A stretch of DNA of 11,004 nucleotides from an uncultured Lachnospiraceae bacterium (GTDB taxonomy: Bacteria; Bacillota; Clostridia; Lachnospirales; Lachnospiraceae): contig CAMOVS010000017.1 in NCBI GenBank assembly GCA_946627575.1, positions 1 to 11,004 on the forward strand, read 5' to 3'. Positions 6,851-11,004 of the stretch are shown here, one piece after another. Within the stretch, counting starts at the first letter, position 1, and each line of letters starts with the position of its first letter. The notes under the pieces were generated by a model that saw only the letters and a program-made list of their open reading frames with translations, was not told where the DNA came from and ran no database searches. The translations under genes were made by a program, and so were the position numbers.

Positions 6851-7720
6851 ATGCCGCTTCCGGAGATCAATATATATAGATATCAGGATCCGGATAAAGG
6901 ATCGTTCCTGATGGCGGATGACCCCGGCAAGCTTCTGTCGGAGGCAGAAGTCCGGGTGCGGATTAAGAATGAGTTTCAACCTGCTTCCTGCCGGAGGACC
7001 GGCGATTGCATAGAAATGGTTTTTACGGAGGATCCGCAGGCTTATCAGGTGGGAGAAGACATGGTTTTCCCGGTTTTTGCCCAGAATGCCATGACTTACG
7101 GGGAATACAGCGACTATGTGAATCATCATGGCTGCGCCTGCTGCAGTCTGACCAGCCTCCTGGCGGCTTACAGACCTGAGGAGTACAAGGATCTTCGACC
7201 GGAAGACACCATCTGCAGGGTAGAGCGCCGACATTTTCCGGCTGAGATCTGGGAGAAGAATTACCTGCAGGATAATCGGTACTGCATGCCGGTGACCCTC
7301 TACGGAATCTCCAGGATCTTGATGGAGGAAGGGGTTTTAAACCGGTACATAGGCGGCTTTCGGGATCGAGAAGCATTCCGGCTGATCCGGGATCATCTTC
7401 GTTCCGGCAGGCAGGTGATTATAGAGACAAGCCGGGTTCGGAGGAAGAACGGGATCCCTGTCTCCATCAATGACAGAAAGTACGCAGGCTCCTATCATAC
7501 CATGATATTGCTGGGCTTTGACGCCTGGGGCAAGGTGATTTTCACAGACTCAGCCACCAGAGACTGGGCGGGACAGAAGCAGCGGCTCAAGAGGGACAGA
7601 TTGTCTGCTTTGATCAACTATATGTTCCCCCGTCTGAATGGCCGGGCCAGGAACCTTTATTTCGATCATCGATGGAATACCGGGGGCTTTATCCTGGTAG
7701 ATGGGAAAGGGAGACCTTGA
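6851..7720 (+). CDS. cytoplasmic C39-like cysteine peptidase-domain protein, paralogue of the secreted one
   Basis: The 289-residue product has no signal peptide or membrane segment. An N-terminal part of about 85 residues matches nothing I recognise. The rest parallels the domain of the secreted protein at 1880-3472: HHGCACC (candidate nucleophile Cys95), MPVTLYGISRI (146-156), an SGRQVI strand, SYHTMILLGF with His216, GKVIFTDS with Asp233, QKQRLKRDRLSALINYMF and a final GGFILVDG strand. Cys, His and Asp occur in papain/C39 order, so activity is plausible but unproven. Two extra cysteines (97, 98) follow the nucleophile. I chose ATG 6851 because AAGGAGGG lies 7 bases upstream; an ATG at 6833 precedes that site. 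The gene sits 21 bases after glgB and should share its transcript. Its stop codon TGA lies inside the -35 box of the tyrS promoter. A link to glycogen is only suggested by position. Alternative roles: peptide processing, deamidation, transglutamination. Confidence 0.78.
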   Translation: MPLPEINIYRYQDPDKGSFLMADDPGKLLSEAEVRVRIKNEFQPASCRRTGDCIEMVFTEDPQAYQVGEDMVFPVFAQNAMTYGEYSDYVNHHGCACCSLTSLLAAYRPEEYKDLRPEDTICRVERRHFPAEIWEKNYLQDNRYCMPVTLYGISRILMEEGVLNRYIGGFRDREAFRLIRDHLRSGRQVIIETSRVRRKNGIPVSINDRKYAGSYHTMILLGFDAWGKVIFTDSATRDWAGQKQRLKRDRLSALINYMFPRLNGRARNLYFDHRWNTGGFILVDGKGRP

Positions 7721-7745
7721 CAAATAACCATGCATCCGATAGAAT
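7717..7745 (+). promoter_or_regulatory. promoter of the tyrS T-box transcript
   Basis: TTGACA (7717-7722) and TAGAAT (7740-7745) are separated by 17 bases. The TGA in the -35 box is the stop codon of the preceding gene. Transcription would start near 7752, just before the T-box leader. Confidence 0.85.
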
Positions 7746-7751
7746 CAGTTT

Positions 7752-8075
7752 TATTCTAAACTATGTAAAGGCTGTGAAGGAAACAAGTAATATATGCCAT
7801 GGCGGTTCAGAGAGCGGTTGGACGGTGTGAAACCGACCTGTCAGGCTTATATGAATACATTCCGGAGCTCCGCACCGAACGAAGAAAGAGTCGTCTTCCG
7901 GTAGGCTGCGGCGGCAGGCCCCGTTACAGGCCGGGAAAGGCAGCAGGAGCTGACAGGTGATTGTGAATAGGGCGTATACTTATGATGCCGGTATGCTAAG
8001 AGAAAGGTTAGGGCCTGCTGTGAATAAAGGTGGTACCACGATTAAGCTCGTCCTTTAGGGGCGGGCTTTCTTTAT
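7752..8075 (+). ncRNA. tyrosine T-box riboswitch
   Basis: This leader senses uncharged tRNA-Tyr and lets transcription continue into tyrS. Seen in order: a GAAGGAAACAAGTA segment (7776-7789) with the AGTA element of stem I, the CAGAGAGCGG and GGTGTGAAACC apical elements (7808-7834), and GAATACATTCC with a UAC tyrosine specifier at 7856-7858. Further on comes the T-box core AAAGGTGGTACCACG (8026-8040). Its UGGU can pair with the ACCA end of tRNA-Tyr, which has A as discriminator base. A terminator hairpin follows. Uncharged tRNA should stabilise the antiterminator. Specifier and downstream gene agree. Confidence 0.95.
8046..8074 (+). terminator. T-box regulated intrinsic terminator
   Basis: GCTCGTCC (8046-8053) pairs with GGGCGGGC (8059-8066), including G-U pairs, around a five-base loop TTTAG, followed by TTTCTTTA. 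It follows the T-box core directly and is the structure the antiterminator competes with. Confidence 0.88.
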
Positions 8076-8108
8076 TGTATGATAATCATGAAAGGAAGGA
8101 AGAGAACC

Positions 8109-9338
8109 ATGAAAGTGTATGATGAACTTGTGGCCAGAGGTCTGATTGCCCAGGTAACAAATGAGGAAGAGATTAAGAAGATGGTAAATGAAGGTAAGGC
8201 TACCTTCTATATCGGCTTTGACCCGACGGCGGACAGCCTTCATGTCGGTCATTTTATGGCGCTGTGCCTGATGAAGAGACTGCAGATGGCCGGCAACAAG
8301 CCCATCGCGCTTCTGGGCGGCGGAACCGGCATGATCGGCGATCCTTCCGGCCGGACCGATATGAGGCAGATGATGACCAAGGAGACCATTCAACACAATA
8401 TCGATTGCTTTAAGGTGCAGATGAGCCGCTTTATCGACTTCTCTGACGGTAAGGCCATGATGGTCAACAATGCCGACTGGCTTCTGGATCTGAATTATGT
8501 CGATCTTCTTCGTGAAGTGGGTGCATGCTTCTCTGTAAATAACATGCTCCGGGCTGAGTGCTATAAGCAGAGGATGGAGAAGGGACTCTCTTTCCTGGAG
8601 TTCAATTATATGATCATGCAGGCCTACGACTTCCTGGAGCTCTACAGAAAGTACGGCTGCAACATGCAGTTCGGCGGCAATGACCAGTGGAGCAACATGC
8701 TGGCCGGCACCGAGCTGATCCGAAGGAAACTTGGTGAAGATGCTCATGCCATGACCATCACTCTCCTTCTGAACTCGGAAGGCAAGAAGATGGGCAAGAC
8801 CCAGAGCGGCGCTGTTTGGCTGGACCCCAACAAGACCTCTCCCTTTGATTTCTACCAGTACTGGCGTAACGTATCCGATGCCGACGTCTTAAAATGCATC
8901 CGGATGCTGACCTTCCTGCCCCTGGAAGAGATTGATGCCATGGATAAGTGGGAAGGCAGTGAACTCAATAAGGCCAAAGACATCCTGGCTTACGAGCTGA
9001 CCGGCCTGGTTCATGGAGAAGAGGAAGCAAAGAAGGCCAGAGAAGGAGCCCAGGCTCTTTTCTCTGCCGGAGGAGCAGCGACAGCTAACATGCCCACCTA
9101 TGAGATCACAGAGGACGACTTAAGAGACGGCAGCATCGACATTCTGGGCCTTCTGGTTAAGGCTGAGCTTGCTTCCAATCGCTCGGAGGCCAGAAGAAAC
9201 GTCCAGCAGGGCGGCGTATCTCTGGACGGGGAGAAGGTAACGGATATTAAGACCAGCTATACCCTCCAGGACCTGGGACCGGAAGGCCGGGTATTGAAAA
9301 GAGGCAAGAAGAAATTCGCCAAGGTTCTTGGGAAATAA
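8109..9338 (+). CDS. tyrS: tyrosyl-tRNA synthetase
   Basis: The 409-residue class I synthetase charges tRNA-Tyr with tyrosine. Seen: [15 protein letters not shown] with the HIGH-type motif HVGH at 45-48, [13 protein letters not shown] (70-82), [15 protein letters not shown] (165-179), [10 protein letters not shown] (187-196), the KMSKS-type loop KMGKT (227-231), and a C-terminal S4 RNA-binding domain from about 345 ([20 protein letters not shown]). Length is standard for bacterial TyrS. I chose ATG 8109 because GGAAGGAAG lies just upstream and [11 protein letters not shown] is the usual family start; an earlier in-frame ATG at 8079 falls just behind the terminator T run. The gene is controlled by the T-box leader whose specifier codon is UAC. 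The next gene starts 112 bases downstream on the same strand. Confidence 0.97.
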   Translation: MKVYDELVARGLIAQVTNEEEIKKMVNEGKATFYIGFDPTADSLHVGHFMALCLMKRLQMAGNKPIALLGGGTGMIGDPSGRTDMRQMMTKETIQHNIDCFKVQMSRFIDFSDGKAMMVNNADWLLDLNYVDLLREVGACFSVNNMLRAECYKQRMEKGLSFLEFNYMIMQAYDFLELYRKYGCNMQFGGNDQWSNMLAGTELIRRKLGEDAHAMTITLLLNSEGKKMGKTQSGAVWLDPNKTSPFDFYQYWRNVSDADVLKCIRMLTFLPLEEIDAMDKWEGSELNKAKDILAYELTGLVHGEEEAKKAREGAQALFSAGGAATANMPTYEITEDDLRDGSIDILGLLVKAELASNRSEARRNVQQGGVSLDGEKVTDIKTSYTLQDLGPEGRVLKRGKKKFAKVLGK

Positions 9339-9352
9339 TTCCGGCAAACAGC

Positions 9353-9382
9353 AGTGATTAATAAGATAGTGATTAATAAGAT
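9353..9382. repeat. 15-bp direct tandem duplication after the tyrS stop codon
   Basis: AGTGATTAATAAGAT occurs twice exactly and without a gap (9353-9367, 9368-9382), starting 14 bases after the tyrS TAA. It carries stop codons in several frames. It resembles the duplications after ilvE and at the end of the shell gene in placement, but not in full sequence. Confidence 0.95.
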
Positions 9383-9402
9383 ATAGTTCAGAAGGGAGAT
9401 GA

Positions 9403-9424
9403 CTCCCCCTTTCATAAGGGGGAG
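9403..9424 (+). promoter_or_regulatory. perfect 9-bp hairpin upstream of the rRNA methyltransferase
   Basis: CTCCCCCTT (9403-9411) and AAGGGGGAG (9416-9424) form a perfect stem with a TCAT loop. No T run follows on either strand, so it is not a normal intrinsic terminator. GGGAG at 9394-9398 can pair with CTCCC at 9403-9407 instead, giving two exclusive folds. It lies 26 bases before the next start codon. Confidence 0.5.
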
Positions 9425-9450
9425 CGAGGCCCGGATTAGGTGGTAAAGAG

Positions 9451-10623
9451 ATGAACAATCGCTATGAGTATTTGGTTCCTTGCCATTTCGGCCTGGAAGC
9501 CGTATGCAAAAGGGAAATCGATAAACTTGGATATGAAATCCGGTCGGTGGAGGATGGCAGAATCCATTTTGCCGGCGGCATCGAAGCAGCGGCCAGGGCT
9601 AATGTATTTTTAAGGACCGCCCAACGGATTCTCTTAAAATGCGGGGAATTCAAGGCTGTTACTTTTGAAGAGCTTTTCCAGGGAATCAAGGATATCCCCT
9701 GGGAGGAATACCTGCCCAAGGATGCCCGGTTCTGGGTGACCAAGGCAACCTCGGTCAAGAGCGCTCTTTTCTCCACTTCGGATATCCAGTCCATCGCCAA
9801 GAAGGCCATGGTGGAGCGCATGAAGGATCATTTTCATGTGAAATGGTTTCCTGAGACCGGAGCAGCCTATCCGGTGCGGATCTCCCTCTACAAAGACCTG
9901 GTGACAGTGGCCCTGGACCTGTCCGGGGAAAGCCTTCATAAGAGGGGCTACCGGAAGATGGTCAGCAAGGCGCCTATCGAGGAAACTCTGGCAGCGGGAC
10001 TCATCCTCCTGACGCCCTGGAAGAAGGACAGGATTCTGGTAGATCCTTTTTGCGGAAGCGGGACCTTCCCCATCGAGGCGGCCATGATCGGGGCCAATAT
10101 TGCACCGGGCATGCAGCGGTCTTTCCAGGGACAGGACTGGGATAATCTGATTCCGGCCCGCTGCTGGAGAGAGGCCATGACGGAAGCCAGGGATCTGGTA
10201 GATATGAATGTCACCATGGATATACAGGGTTATGATATTGATCCCCTAATCGTCAAGGCAGCCAGGGAGAACGCAGGACGAGCCGGCGTAGCTGACAAGA
10301 TCCACTTCCAGCATCGGCCGGTTCACCATCTTTCCCATCCTAAGAAGTATGGTTTTATTATTACGAATCCGCCTTATGGCGAGCGGATGGAGGAGAAAGA
10401 GGAGCTTCCTATCCTTTACAGAGAGATGGGTGAGGCCTTTCAGAGGCTGGATACCTGGTCGGAATACGTCATCACTGCCTACGAAGACGCGGAGAAGTAC
10501 ATCGGGAAAAAGGCAGCCAAGAACCGGAAAATCTATAATGGTATGATGAAGACCTATTTCTACATGTTCCCCGGTCCCAAACCTCCCAGACGAAAGAGGC
10601 GGGAAGAGGGAAAATCAATTTGA
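9451..10623 (+). CDS. THUMP-domain class I SAM-dependent rRNA methyltransferase (YpsC / RlmL-type)
   Basis: The 390-residue product fits the YpsC/RlmL group, which methylates the base of a guanine in 23S rRNA (N2 in E. coli RlmL) using S-adenosylmethionine. Seen: an N-terminal ferredoxin-like and THUMP RNA-binding region at about 1-155 (LVPCHFGLEAVCKREI, LRTAQRILL), a linker with KRGYRK, the SAM-binding motif I VDPFCGSGTFPIEAA (197-211), the acidic motif GYDIDP (260-265), and catalytic motif IV NPPYGERM (306-313). The end is strongly basic (PPRRKRREEGK), consistent with RNA binding. It is about half the length of the fused E. coli RlmKL and corresponds to its N-terminal half. AGGTGG lies 7 bases before the ATG. 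It follows tyrS on the same strand with no clear terminator between. The family is sure; the exact target base is inferred. Confidence 0.9.
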   Translation: MNNRYEYLVPCHFGLEAVCKREIDKLGYEIRSVEDGRIHFAGGIEAAARANVFLRTAQRILLKCGEFKAVTFEELFQGIKDIPWEEYLPKDARFWVTKATSVKSALFSTSDIQSIAKKAMVERMKDHFHVKWFPETGAAYPVRISLYKDLVTVALDLSGESLHKRGYRKMVSKAPIEETLAAGLILLTPWKKDRILVDPFCGSGTFPIEAAMIGANIAPGMQRSFQGQDWDNLIPARCWREAMTEARDLVDMNVTMDIQGYDIDPLIVKAARENAGRAGVADKIHFQHRPVHHLSHPKKYGFIITNPPYGERMEEKEELPILYREMGEAFQRLDTWSEYVITAYEDAEKYIGKKAAKNRKIYNGMMKTYFYMFPGPKPPRRKRREEGKSI

Positions 10624-10715
10624 AAATGTTCGATTTATACAGAAGATATGCTTGAAAGAGCTGATAGGAATCATGCTTGATGGGCGAGTCTTATATTTAG
10701 AAGAGGTTCGATATA

Positions 10716-11004
10716 ATGGAGAAGTTAATATTTGCTACAGGCAATGAAGGAAAGCTAAAAGAGATCCGGGCTATATTGGGAGATCTGGGTTATGAGATCC
10801 TTTCCATGAAGGAGGCCGGAATTGATGTGGATATCGTAGAGGATGGAACTACTTTTGAGGAAAATGCTATTATCAAAGCAAAAACCGTTATGGAGGCCAG
10901 CGGCTGTCTGACTCTGGCGGATGATTCCGGCCTGGAGGTTGATTATCTGGGCAAGGAACCAGGAGTTATGTCCGCACGCTATATGGGAGGGAAAACTTCC
11001 TACC
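10716..11004 (+). CDS. rdgB: non-canonical purine NTP pyrophosphatase (RdgB/HAM1), 3' truncated by the window edge
   Basis: Only the first 96 residues are present; the frame is open to the right edge. The enzyme hydrolyses dITP, ITP and XTP to the monophosphates, keeping deaminated purines out of DNA and RNA. Seen: the N-terminal nucleotide-binding motif FATGNEGKLKEI (6-17), TTFEENAIIKAK (45-56), and the metal and substrate motif LADDSGLEVDYLGKEPGVMS (67-86) followed by SARY. A full family member is about 195-205 residues, so roughly half is missing because of the window, not because of damage. AGAGG lies 9 bases before the ATG. It follows the methyltransferase by 92 bases; that gap contains no clear terminator, promoter or small gene, so co-transcription is plausible. 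Confidence 0.95.
   Translation, partial: MEKLIFATGNEGKLKEIRAILGDLGYEILSMKEAGIDVDIVEDGTTFEENAIIKAKTVMEASGCLTLADDSGLEVDYLGKEPGVMSARYMGGKTSY

Noticed and set aside
4880..7234. A very long open frame (about 784 codons) on the minus strand across glgB and the following gene.
   Set aside because: It lies antisense to two well-supported genes, shows no recognisable domain, and fits the usual shadow produced by codon bias in a coding strand.
9399..9446. Small leader ORF (15 codons) just before the methyltransferase.
   Set aside because: Its Shine-Dalgarno sequence abuts the ATG with no spacer and the frame overlaps the perfect hairpin; the peptide shows no meaningful codon run.
10712..10717. TATAAT overlapping the rdgB start codon as a promoter.
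   Set aside because: There is no -35 box at a suitable distance, and a start downstream of it would lose the rdgB ribosome binding site and ATG.

Overview
The window looks like a chromosomal segment of a Firmicute of the class Clostridia, most likely a Lachnospiraceae-type gut anaerobe. This is an inference from several signs: strong AGGAGG-type ribosome binding sites, a T-box leader in front of tyrS, a bacterial microcompartment (BMC) shell gene, a surface protein with group 2 bacterial Ig-like (BIG2) repeats, and a base composition near 50% GC. I see no rRNA, tRNA, CRISPR array, transposase, integrase or phage gene.

Layout. (1) 25-792, minus strand: a PduB-type tandem-BMC shell protein whose operon, if any, continues leftward out of the window. 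(2) 793-1147: a divergent spacer with one doubtful small ORF and a perfect-consensus promoter (TTGACA-17-TATAAT) pointing right. (3) 1148-3472: an SGNH/GDSL hydrolase, then a secreted protein with three Ig-like repeats and a papain/C39-like cysteine peptidase domain, ended by a strong intrinsic terminator at 3565. (4) 3711-4736: ilvE with its own extended -10 promoter. (5) 4737-4915: a dense regulatory gap with a 22-bp tandem duplication, two strong hairpins and an embedded -10 element. (6) 4916-7720: glgB followed after 21 bases by a second C39-like protein, this one without a signal peptide. (7) 7717-8074: a promoter and a complete tyrosine T-box riboswitch (UAC specifier, UGGU tRNA-end pairing element, terminator). 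(8) 8109-9338 tyrS, 9451-10623 a THUMP-domain rRNA methyltransferase of the YpsC/RlmL type, and from 10716 the start of rdgB, which runs off the right edge.

How the genes fit. Most of the window is housekeeping: amino-acid transamination, glycogen branching, tRNA charging, rRNA modification and nucleotide-pool cleaning. The unexpected part is the pair of paralogous cysteine-peptidase-like proteins on either side of ilvE-glgB. One is exported on an Ig-like stalk and the other is cytoplasmic and apparently co-transcribed with the glycogen branching enzyme. Both keep Cys, His and Asp in matching positions and share several motifs outside the active site, which suggests a lineage-specific family with an unknown substrate. 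A second pattern is three exact two-copy tandem duplications (11, 22 and 15 bp units) at or just after the stop codons of three different genes.
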